In this document: positions 22,996-29,281 of the stretch, piece by piece
Layout: every line of letters starts with the position of its first letter
Numbering within the stretch: the stretch's first letter is position 1
NCBI GenBank assembly: GCA_002479765.1
Contig: DLOZ01000008.1
Location: forward strand, 1 to 29,281
Direction: 5' to 3'
Origin: Sphingomonadales bacterium UBA7471
Lineage (GTDB): Bacteria > Pseudomonadota > Alphaproteobacteria > Sphingomonadales > Sphingomonadaceae
DNA: 29,281 nucleotides
The notes under the pieces: model-generated
The model's database searches: none
Seen by the model: the letters and a program-made list of their open reading frames with translations, nothing else
What the model was told of the DNA's origin: nothing
Made by a program: the position numbers and the translations under genes

Positions 22996-24234
22996 TTGAA
23001 ATTTCTTACTGCCACCGACCGATATATCTTCCGGCTTGTAATGTTGCCGCTGCTCGCGACGCTCGCAATCGCGGCATCATTATTGCTGCTGGACAAGATG
23101 TTGACCCTGTTTGACTTCGTCGCCGCAGAGGGCGGGCCGGTCAGCGTGGTCTGGCGCATGCTCGCCAATCTGATACCTGAATATCTATCGCTCGGCATCC
23201 CTATCGGGCTATTGCTGGGCATATTGCTGGCGTTCCGCAAGCTCGCCACATCGTCCGAACTCGACATTTTCCGGGCGGTGGGGATGAGCTATTTCCGGCT
23301 GCTGCGCGTGCCATTCCTGCTGGCATTCGCGCTGGCTACGGTCAACTTTGCCATTGTCGGATTCGTGCAGCCCAGCGCGCGCTATCTGTACGAAGAACTC
23401 CGCTTCGAACTGCGATCAGGTGCCTTTGGCGCAAAGGTCCGGGTGGGCGAATTCAACAATGTTGGCAAAAATTTGACCATGCGCATCGATGAAAGCCGGA
23501 ATAATGGTAACGCGCTGTCGGGCATGTTTGTGTACGCGCAAAGCAACAATGGACAGTCCATCGCCGTTACGGCGGAAAAGGGGCAGTTTCTGCGCACCGA
23601 TGATCCGGACACGATATTGCTGCGATTGGAAAAGGGCACGCTGGTGCACGACGCGCCCAATTATAAATCACCCCGCGTACTTAGTTTTACCAGCCATGAC
23701 GTCCCTATCCCGCTGCCGCAGATTGAAAGTTTCCGGTCGCGTGGCGGCAAAGACCGTGAATATCTGATTACAGAATTGGTGCAAATCGGGAATGATCCGC
23801 AAAAGTCTGCGTCGGAACGGGCCAGTGCGTGGGCTAATTTCCATTTCCGTTTGGTGGAGGTGGCGATGATGCTTCTGCTGCCATTGCTTGCATTGGCGCT
23901 GGCGATACCGCCGAAACGGTCGACATCCGCGCTTGGCGTCTTTTTATCGATCGTGATGGTCGTGACCTATCATAAGATAAATGAATATGCCGAAAGCGTC
24001 GGCGCATTGGGAATTGTCGACCCGTTTATCGCATTGTGGGTGCCATTTGTGCTGTTCGCCGCGCTCATCATCTGGATGTATCATGTGATCGCGCATGTGC
24101 CCGGCGGTCAGCCCATCGGCGCACTGGAAGTCTTCGCGACGAAGGTCGGCAAATGGTTCAAGAGATTGTTCCGCTGGGGCCGAAAATCGCGGCTGGCCAC
24201 CATTGGCATGCCCGTGCCGCAAGAGGGGTCATAA
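22996..24234 (+). CDS. lptF: LptF-type permease (YjgP/YjgQ family)
   Basis: A 412-residue inner-membrane protein of the LptF/LptG family: three N-terminal membrane helices (~12-35, 50-80, 100-122), a periplasmic beta-jellyroll (~125-280), then three C-terminal helices (~290-310, 315-332, 345-368). Conserved wording includes IPIGLLLGILLAFRKL and SELDIFRAVGMSY. With LptB and LptG it extracts a lipid from the inner membrane toward LptC/LptA. It starts with TTG at 22996; the next Met would cut into the first helix. lptG follows three bases after the stop. Its position inside a sphingolipid locus raises the question of the cargo, because sphingomonads carry glycosphingolipids rather than LPS. Confidence 0.9.
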   Translation: MKFLTATDRYIFRLVMLPLLATLAIAASLLLLDKMLTLFDFVAAEGGPVSVVWRMLANLIPEYLSLGIPIGLLLGILLAFRKLATSSELDIFRAVGMSYFRLLRVPFLLAFALATVNFAIVGFVQPSARYLYEELRFELRSGAFGAKVRVGEFNNVGKNLTMRIDESRNNGNALSGMFVYAQSNNGQSIAVTAEKGQFLRTDDPDTILLRLEKGTLVHDAPNYKSPRVLSFTSHDVPIPLPQIESFRSRGGKDREYLITELVQIGNDPQKSASERASAWANFHFRLVEVAMMLLLPLLALALAIPPKRSTSALGVFLSIVMVVTYHKINEYAESVGALGIVDPFIALWVPFVLFAALIIWMYHVIAHVPGGQPIGALEVFATKVGKWFKRLFRWGRKSRLATIGMPVPQEGS

Positions 24235-24237
24235 CCC

Positions 24238-25326
24238 ATGCATTTCTTCCCCTCGCGCAACATTACAATCTACATGGCCCGGCTGTTTGTCGTGCGCAGC
24301 TTTGCTGTGTTGATGATGCTTGTGCTGGTGTTGATGACGCTCGATCTGCTGGGTGAAAGTGGCAAGATATTGGCGGTCCCCGGAAATGATCAGGGCGATG
24401 TGTTGCGCTATGTGACGATGCGCGCACCGCAAATCATTGCCAGATTTCTGCCCTTCTCGGTCTTGCTGGGGACATTAATCACCTTCGCGACCCTCAGCCA
24501 GAACAGCGAAGTCGTGGCGATGAAGGCGGCGGGATTGTCCGCACACCAAATTCTAGCGCCCATGTTTGTCGCCAGCTTGGGCGTCGCGCTGATTTCGTTC
24601 GTGTTTAACGACGTTGTCGTCGCGCCCAATACCCAAAAGCTTAAAGTTTGGAAGGATGCCGAATATGGCGCAATAGCGCCCGATACAGACGCGCGCAGCA
24701 ATGTGTGGGTCCGCGAGGGCGGCGACCTTATAAATGCAGCCAGGGTGCTGGGATCGGGCGACAATATCGTCCTCGATAATGTCCGCGTCTATTTGCGCGC
24801 CAATGGCGGTTTGCGTCAGGTCATTACCGCGCCAAATGCCCGTTATGTGGGCAATGCATGGCTGCTTGAAAATGCCGAAACATTTGACGTCGCGACCACC
24901 GAACAGAAGAAGGTGAGCAATCTTACAATCGGCAAAGGCATCACGCCCGATAGGTTCAACGTCCTTAAGGTCGATGGCGAGAGCCTGGCTTTCTTGCCGT
25001 TGATGCGCGCCATTGACGATCTACATGCCGCCGGTCGCCGCACCGATAATCTTGAAGGCATATTGTGGCACAAGCTGGCAGGGCCTTTGTCGACCTTGTT
25101 AATGCCCTTGCTGGCTGCGGTTGCCGCCTTTGGCCTTGCCCGCTCGGGCGCTTTGTTCGTGCGCGCGGTGCTGGGCATGGCGCTTGGTTTTACCTATTTC
25201 GTGGCGGATAACTTTGCCTTGGCGATGGGCAATCTGGGCGCTTATCCACCCTGGATTGCGGCATGGGGACCGTTTTTGCTCTTTTTACTGATCGGCGAAA
25301 CCGTGCTCATCCGCACCGAAGAATAA
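24238..25326 (+). CDS. lptG: LptG-type permease (YjgP/YjgQ family)
   Basis: A 362-residue partner of LptF with the same plan: helices near 14-38, 60-82 and 100-120, a jellyroll ~125-265, and helices near 280-300, 304-325 and 333-352. Family marks include LGTLITFATLSQNSEVVAMKAAG and LAGPLSTLLMPLLAAVAAFGLA (in part). It starts with ATG three bases after lptF and has AGGGG upstream, so the two are co-transcribed and presumably form one transporter. The bCerS-like gene follows after 54 bases. Confidence 0.92.
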   Translation: MHFFPSRNITIYMARLFVVRSFAVLMMLVLVLMTLDLLGESGKILAVPGNDQGDVLRYVTMRAPQIIARFLPFSVLLGTLITFATLSQNSEVVAMKAAGLSAHQILAPMFVASLGVALISFVFNDVVVAPNTQKLKVWKDAEYGAIAPDTDARSNVWVREGGDLINAARVLGSGDNIVLDNVRVYLRANGGLRQVITAPNARYVGNAWLLENAETFDVATTEQKKVSNLTIGKGITPDRFNVLKVDGESLAFLPLMRAIDDLHAAGRRTDNLEGILWHKLAGPLSTLLMPLLAAVAAFGLARSGALFVRAVLGMALGFTYFVADNFALAMGNLGAYPPWIAAWGPFLLFLLIGETVLIRTEE

Positions 25327-25380
25327 GCCTTCCGGATAAGGCGGCGTTGGGCACATAAAAATGCGTTTCGGGAATTCACT

Positions 25381-26532
25381 ATGACAGACACCATCATTCG
25401 GCCGGTTGTAACCAAGGCAGACAAACGCGCCTTTATTGACCTGCCGTTCCGGCTTTATGCCCATGATCCCAACTGGGTTCCGCCATTGAAAAGCGATGTG
25501 ATGGCGACGATTACGCCCGGCAAGAACCCGTGGTTCGAACATGGTGAGGCGCAGCTTTTCCTTGCCGAAAAGGACGGAAAAGTCGTTGGCCGGATCTCCG
25601 CACATTTGGATTTTCTCGCGCTGAAACAGCCGCCAGAGCAAGGCATGGGCCCGGGCGTTGGCAATTGGGGATTTTTTGAGGCGGAAGACGAAGCCACCGG
25701 AAAGCTGCTGATATCGACGGCTGAAGATTGGCTGCGCAGCAAAAACATGGTGCGCTCACTCGGTCCGCTTAGCCTGTCCATCTGGGAAGAACCGGGCGTG
25801 TTGATTGATGGCCATGACCATCCGTCGACCGTGCTCATGGGCTATCATAACGCAGCCTATGGCGGGTGGATTGAGGCCGCGGGCTACGCCGGCATCAAAG
25901 ATCTGTATACCTATCAAATCCCGATTGATGTGCCGTTCCCGCCATTGGTGGAACGCATTGTCGCGTCGGGCGAACGCAATGAACGCATCGTCATTCGTAA
26001 AGTGAACAAGGATAATTTTGACGCAGAAGCCGCGTTAATCCTGTCCATATTGAACGACGCGTGGAGCGGGAATTGGGGTTTCGTGCCCATCACCGATGCC
26101 GAAGTCGCGCATACCGGAAAGCAGTTAAAACCGATCGTTTTTAACGACCTGATCCGGATTGCGGAGGTTGATGGCGAACCCGTTGCGTTCATGATGACAT
26201 GGCCCGACATCAACGAAAAGCTCGCGCAATTTGGGGGCAGTCTGTTCCCGTTCAACTGGGCGAAGCTGTTGTGGTGGCTGCGCGCGCCAAAGGTTCGCAC
26301 GATGCGCGTGCCGTTGATGGGCGTGATGAAAAAACTGCAGTCGACCCGCATGGCAAGTCAATTGGCGTTCATGATGGTCTCGCTCATTCGTGACGCGTCC
26401 ACCAGCCGATTTGGCGCAAGCCGCGGTGAATTTGGCTGGGTCCTTGACGATAATGGCCCGATGCGTTCGGTGGGTGAGGCGATTAACGGCAAAATCAACA
26501 AGGTGTACCGCATTTACGAAAAGCCGCTTTGA
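25381..26532 (+). CDS. bcerS: GNAT-fold N-acyltransferase, candidate bacterial ceramide synthase (bCerS)
   Basis: A 383-residue protein usually annotated as an N-acetyltransferase. The N-terminal part has FIDLPFRLYAHDPNWVPPL and ENPWF-like GKNPWFEHGEAQLFLAEKDG, typical of this large GNAT-like family; GPLSLSIWEEPGVLIDG and LNDAWSGNWGFVPIT are further marks. The Caulobacter ceramide synthase bCerS is a member of this family encoded in the spt region, and the location downstream of spt/lptFG supports the same role: N-acylation of 3-ketosphinganine. No signal peptide is obvious. An alternative is an unrelated acyltransferase of the same fold; a reciprocal best match to Caulobacter bCerS would decide. 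Confidence 0.75.
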   Translation: MTDTIIRPVVTKADKRAFIDLPFRLYAHDPNWVPPLKSDVMATITPGKNPWFEHGEAQLFLAEKDGKVVGRISAHLDFLALKQPPEQGMGPGVGNWGFFEAEDEATGKLLISTAEDWLRSKNMVRSLGPLSLSIWEEPGVLIDGHDHPSTVLMGYHNAAYGGWIEAAGYAGIKDLYTYQIPIDVPFPPLVERIVASGERNERIVIRKVNKDNFDAEAALILSILNDAWSGNWGFVPITDAEVAHTGKQLKPIVFNDLIRIAEVDGEPVAFMMTWPDINEKLAQFGGSLFPFNWAKLLWWLRAPKVRTMRVPLMGVMKKLQSTRMASQLAFMMVSLIRDASTSRFGASRGEFGWVLDDNGPMRSVGEAINGKINKVYRIYEKPL

Positions 26533-26580
26533 CCGCGAAGGCCACGCGCCCGCCCGCCGTTTCCCAACTGATTGGCCAGC

Positions 26581-26685
26581 CTAACGCGTGATGGCTTCGC
26601 CGATAGAGGCGTAGATCATCGCCACGGTAAAGGCTGCGATCATGCCGACGAACAAGGCGACGGGGGGAATTTGCAAAACGTCCAT
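26581..26685 (-). CDS. 34-residue single-pass membrane miniprotein
   Basis: A very short gene reading, in three parts, MDVLQIPPVALF, VGMIAAFTVAMIYASI and GEAITR, then TAG. AGGAG ends seven bases before the ATG at 26685, an excellent ribosome site. Residues ~9-28 form one hydrophobic helix with a short polar N-terminus and a charged C-terminus. It is 46 bases downstream of the DUF952 gene on the same strand and could be co-transcribed. Function unknown; such miniproteins often regulate a membrane complex. Confidence 0.65.
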   Translation of the reverse strand: MDVLQIPPVALFVGMIAAFTVAMIYASIGEAITR

Positions 26686-26731
26686 ATCAGGCTCCTATAT
26701 TGAGGAGCCCATTATGCACCGCGCAATCAGG

Positions 26732-27058
26732 TCATGCTTTGATCTGGATCAAATGGCCGACAATCGCGCCCATCGGCAACGGCCCGTAAATATGCGGGAA
26801 CAGCGCCCCGCCGCGGGATTCCTCCCAGACGATGGTCTCACCCAGATAGGCCAAGTTTACTTCGGCAATGACGAGGCCGTCTTGCCCCGCAAAATGCTTG
26901 TCGAGCGTGCCCTGCAGCTGATCCTTGGCCGACAAATGAATATAGCCATCGGCCAGATCGACCGGCGCGCCGTGAAAGACGCCGTCGGCTTCAAACTGCG
27001 CCCATTGCGCGGCGGTGAATATTTTGAAGGCGGTTTCGGGATGGCTATGTTCGGACAT
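26732..27058 (-). CDS. DUF952 family protein
   Basis: A 108-residue soluble protein of the DUF952 family. Marks are FKIFTAAQWAQFEADGVFHG at the N-terminus, DGYIHLSAKDQLQGTLDKHF in the middle and ESRGGALFPHIYGPLP near the C-terminus, with conserved His residues. The fold is related to ADP-ribosyltransferase/RNA 2'-phosphotransferase-like proteins according to family knowledge, but no biochemical role is established. Full length. It may form an operon with the 34-residue membrane protein downstream. Confidence 0.88.
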   Translation of the reverse strand: MSEHSHPETAFKIFTAAQWAQFEADGVFHGAPVDLADGYIHLSAKDQLQGTLDKHFAGQDGLVIAEVNLAYLGETIVWEESRGGALFPHIYGPLPMGAIVGHLIQIKA

Positions 27059-27151
27059 AGGCCGCCCATGCCGAAAAGCAGGGAGCGACGCAAGCCGCGC
27101 ATGGGGCCGCCCCCGACGTCGTCTCTACCCCACTTCGTCATGCTCCCCTAC

Positions 27152-27270
27152 CGTCACCCTGAACTTGTTTGTGCTTTGCACGCCTCCGGCTCCAGGGTCT
27201 TAATTATCGACGTTGAAAAAGTAAAATGCTGGCACGCAGTCACCGCAGGTGAAACAAGTTCAGCATGACG
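27152..27270. repeat. REP-like palindromic repeat, copy C
   Basis: Starts CGTCACCCTGAACTTGTTTG and ends GAAACAAGTTCAGCATGACG. Its middle contains TTATCGACGTTGAAAAAGTA, the near reverse complement of the middle of copy D, so C and D are the same element in opposite orientation, with C ~40 bases longer. It occupies much of the 367-base gap before the gene at 27426. Confidence 0.8.
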
Positions 27271-27326
27271 GGGATGGGGAAGGCGACGGGGAAAGGGGAC
27301 AGCAGGGTGATGGGGAAGGAGACGGG
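27270..27326 (+). other. G-rich tract, potential G-quadruplex
   Basis: Four GGGG runs at 27270-27273, 27276-27279, 27288-27291 and 27295-27298 with loops of 2, 8 and 3 bases, followed by further runs at 27305-27307, 27312-27315 and 27324-27326. It abuts the end of REP copy C. The plus strand is almost free of pyrimidines here. Quadruplex formation is a prediction only. Confidence 0.5.
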
Positions 27327-27425
27327 AACGCACCCCCGCCCGCACCACCCCCCCCAAAAAAACCATTTTCCTACACGAACCTATATGGTTCATAATCGCC
27401 TCCGTTTTTTCAAATGGAGCCTATC

Positions 27426-28403
27426 ATGCGTAACAAAGTCCCCGTCCCCCGCGAAAACCGCCCGCCTTTGCCTGATTTCACCCCCGTGCCGCTGCGATAC
27501 CGCCATGATGGTTGGACGCCGGAGCGGCAGCGCGGCTTTATTGAGGCGTTGGCCGACACCGGCTGCGTTTCGCGCGCGACGGCCATCGTCAACATGTCGT
27601 TGGAGGGCGCCTATTATCTGCGCCGGCAAAAGGGCGCGGAGGAGTTTCGCGCCGCGTGGAATGCCGCGCTCGATTTCGGGGTGCAAAAGTTAAAGGACAT
27701 CGCCTTTGAACGCGCGATTGAGGGGGAGATGATCCCCGTCTTTGAAAAGGGCAAGTTGATGGGGTACCGGCGCAAACGCAACGACCGGCTGCTGATGTTC
27801 TGCCTGCGCCATTATGGGCAGGATGCGAACGGCAAACGCACCACGATCAAATATTTCAGCAGCCGGGCACAGGCGGGGTCAGCCAGCGGAGAGGCAAGCG
27901 GAGGCGCAGGCGGCAGCATATCGGCGGCAGAGGCCAGCACCACCACCGTGCGCACCGTGATCAACGGTACTGGCACCGCCGCGAACATCGACGACGCGGC
28001 CCGCGCGCTGGAAAATTTCGAAGGCATCGCACTGGATGCAGAGGCACAGGCCGCGATCACCGCCGCGTTGGAGGCATGCGCCGCCCGCTACCGCGCCGCG
28101 GGGGAGATTATTGACGAAGGCGGCGATGATGCAATCGCGATGATGGTCGATGATCCCGACCAAATCTATGTCCCGACGGGCAAAAACACCTCCCCCTATC
28201 ACGGCGAATTGGTTTTGCCCGACATGGTGACCGAATTTGTGCCGTTTCAAGAAGGGGAATCGCACTGGACCAATACCGGGGCCGAGCTTCCTTATTGGGC
28301 GCAGCCAGACGCACTAAAGAAGCTGGAAGCGCCCACGGACGAGGTGCCAAAACGCAAGCGCAAGTCGAATTGCAAACGCAAGGCGAAGGGGACGGAGGGC
28401 TGA
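27426..28403 (+). CDS. Unknown protein with terminase-small-subunit-like N-terminal HTH region
   Basis: A 325-residue protein I do not recognise. The N-terminal ~110 residues (HDGWTPERQRGFIEALADTG, then VSRATAIVNMSLEGAYYLRR, then FRAAWNAALDFGVQKL) look like a helix-turn-helix region of the kind seen in phage terminase small subunits, followed by a basic segment YRRKRNDRLLMFCLRHY. A Gly/Ala/Ser-rich linker (~145-175) joins a helical, acidic middle (~185-245), and the end is strongly basic (KRKRKSNCKRKAK). The ATG at 27426 is preceded by GGAG at seven bases; an upstream ATG at 27414 contains that site. I have an impression of sphingomonad relatives. It is flanked by REP copies C and D and stands alone. 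Confidence 0.7.
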   Translation: MRNKVPVPRENRPPLPDFTPVPLRYRHDGWTPERQRGFIEALADTGCVSRATAIVNMSLEGAYYLRRQKGAEEFRAAWNAALDFGVQKLKDIAFERAIEGEMIPVFEKGKLMGYRRKRNDRLLMFCLRHYGQDANGKRTTIKYFSSRAQAGSASGEASGGAGGSISAAEASTTTVRTVINGTGTAANIDDAARALENFEGIALDAEAQAAITAALEACAARYRAAGEIIDEGGDDAIAMMVDDPDQIYVPTGKNTSPYHGELVLPDMVTEFVPFQEGESHWTNTGAELPYWAQPDALKKLEAPTDEVPKRKRKSNCKRKAKGTEG

Positions 28404-28420
28404 CTTCTTTCCTCCCCCAT

Positions 28421-28496
28421 CGTCATGCTGAACTTGTTTCAGCATCTTACTTTTCAACGTCGATAAGTAAGACCCTGAAACAAGTTCAGGGTGACG
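28421..28496. repeat. REP-like palindromic repeat, copy D
   Basis: Starts CGTCATGCTGAACTTGTTTC and ends GAAACAAGTTCAGGGTGACG. The 26-base middle, 28446-28471, is itself bounded by inverted CTTACT/AGTAAG. The sequence right after it, GACGGGGATGGGGA, is shared with the flank of copy C. It sits between the unknown gene and the DUF1294 gene, which converge on it. Confidence 0.82.
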
Positions 28497-28538
28497 GGGA
28501 TGGGGACAGCACGGCGAAGGAGGTGGAAAAAACCCCAA

Positions 28539-28970
28539 CTACCCCACCAGCATCCATCCCCCGACCAGCGCGACGGCAAAGCCCTGCAAAATCGCGGTCT
28601 GGTGCAGGTGGCTGGAAAAGGGTTGCTTGCGCGTCTTATGCTGGAACAGCGCACGGCCGGCATACGCGCCGATGGTCCCCCCCAAAAACGCCCAAGCCAG
28701 CAACGCCCCTTCGGACACCCGCCACGATCCCGCTTCCGCACGGATCTTGTCAAAACCGAACAGCATGAACGTCCACAGATTGACCAGCGCAAACAGGCCA
28801 AGGGCATTGGGGAGGGTGAGGAGGGTAGGGAGAGTCGTGAGGGATGGGGGTGTTTGAGAAGGACCGTCCACGCGCAGCAGGCGGAGGAAACGATAGCAAT
28901 TATTGATAAGGCTGATGCCGATTAGAAGTTTGCACAATTGAAATCCGATGGAATAGAAACCGGTGTCCAC
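28539..28970 (-). CDS. DUF1294 family membrane protein
   Basis: A membrane protein whose conserved part starts around residue 52 (NALGLFALVNLWTFMLFGFD) and continues with the DUF1294 marks SWRVSEGALLAWAFLGGTIG, then GRALFQHKTRKQPF, ending in a last helix ILQGFAVALVGGWML. Function unknown. The start is unclear: the frame is open to a GTG at 28970 (143 residues), but the first ~50 residues are AT-rich and unlike the family, and no ATG or TTG lies near the expected start (a GTG at residue 36 exists). The gene may have lost its original 5' end at a junction with the AT-rich segment to the right. Confidence 0.7.
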   Translation of the reverse strand: MDTGFYSIGFQLCKLLIGISLINNCYRFLRLLRVDGPSQTPPSLTTLPTLLTLPNALGLFALVNLWTFMLFGFDKIRAEAGSWRVSEGALLAWAFLGGTIGAYAGRALFQHKTRKQPFSSHLHQTAILQGFAVALVGGWMLVG

Positions 28971-29057
28971 TTGTATGTAGATGCGAAAGGCAAGGCAATA
29001 ATGAATCCGGTCTAGCTGACGACCAGAATTGCATTGTATTCTGCGTGATCATAGAAT

Positions 29058-29281
29058 CTATGTGATTTCGGCGCTTGGGGATTTAAATGCCGATGCCTGA
29101 AATTTTTTTTCTAGTTTAAAAATTTCGACTATATCTTTCGATAAGTTGTTTAAAATTCCGTATTTCTCTACTAGTGGTTTAAGCTTTTTTCGACCTTCTT
29201 CATGAAATGCGCAATTCAAAGCGATCAGTGCTAACTCTGAATCAGACAATAAAGATCTAAATATTTTTATATAAAAATATT
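29058..29281 (-). CDS. C-terminal end of a possible phage abortive-infection protein (partial)
   Basis: The frame is open from the window edge to the stop at 29058; about 74 residues of the C-terminus are visible. The segment IKIFRSLLSDSELALIALNC followed by KKLKPLVEKYGILNNLS resembles the end of putative abortive-infection proteins (putAbiC type: RSQLS-x-x-E-L-x-L-L-x-x-N-C, then F-K-P-L-[IV]-E-K-Y-x-L-L-x-N-L). The DNA is strikingly AT-rich compared with the rest of the window, as expected for recently acquired defence genes. The start and catalytic regions lie outside the window. The 87 bases between this stop and the DUF1294 frame show no gene. Confidence 0.5.
   Translation of the reverse strand, partial: YFYIKIFRSLLSDSELALIALNCAFHEEGRKKLKPLVEKYGILNNLSKDIVEIFKLEKKFQASAFKSPSAEIT

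Overview
The window looks like chromosome of an alphaproteobacterium of the order Sphingomonadales (a Sphingopyxis/Sphingorhabdus/Novosphingobium-like organism; the genus cannot be fixed from the sequence). The main reason is a complete-looking sphingolipid locus: serine palmitoyltransferase with its own acyl carrier protein, a CerR-like reductase, a bCerS-like N-acyltransferase and a ceramide-kinase-like enzyme. The aroA-cmk-rpsA-ihfB order, the FYDLN-acid protein and protein sequences that read as sphingomonad agree with this. Base composition is GC-rich throughout except for the last ~400 bases, which are AT-rich.

Layout. (1) 1-1691: a three-gene minus-strand operon typical of plasmids and integrative elements (ArdC-type antirestriction protein, a 65-residue protein, DUF2958 protein), with about 700 bases upstream in which no gene could be supported. 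(2) 2392-6450: an OmpR/EnvZ-type two-component pair facing a divergent set of envelope genes (secreted Gly/Ser/Thr-rich protein, exported EF-hand protein, membrane fatty-acid hydroxylase/sterol-desaturase family protein). (3) 6484-10510: an accessory block with a HipBA toxin-antitoxin pair and its operators, a ~500-base stretch with a 31-base near-perfect palindrome, a tRNA-Leu(UAA) gene interrupted in its anticodon by a group I intron, a tyrosine integrase, and an orphan 5' half of a second, intronless tRNA-Leu(UAA). (4) 10568-14963: the conserved housekeeping run aroA-cmk-rpsA-ihfB on the minus strand. (5) 15120-17940: FYDLN-acid protein, tRNA-Ala(GGC), obgE and proB on the plus strand. (6) 17937-26532: the sphingolipid region. 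cerR-acp-spt continue directly from proB; a convergent minus-strand operon (DUF2141 protein, lipid kinase, Tam41-like nucleotidyltransferase) follows; then lptF and lptG and the bCerS-like acyltransferase on the plus strand. (7) 26581-29281: small and poorly known genes (a 34-residue membrane miniprotein, DUF952, a 325-residue protein of unknown function, DUF1294) with REP-like repeats, ending in an AT-rich segment with the end of a possible phage-abortive-infection gene.

How the genes work together. Region 6 can be read as a pathway. Spt, fed by the dedicated acyl carrier protein, would make 3-ketosphinganine. The GNAT-fold acyltransferase would N-acylate it, and CerR would reduce the 3-keto group. 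The lipid kinase and nucleotidyltransferase would modify the head group. LptF/LptG, lying inside the same locus, are candidates for moving the product to the outer membrane in organisms known to carry glycosphingolipids instead of LPS. The first steps follow known family functions; the nucleotidyltransferase and Lpt roles are inference.

The most unusual feature is in region 3. The anticodon loop of tRNA-Leu(UAA) is both the place where the orphan tRNA half breaks off beside the integrase and the exact site of the group I intron in the complete tRNA gene.
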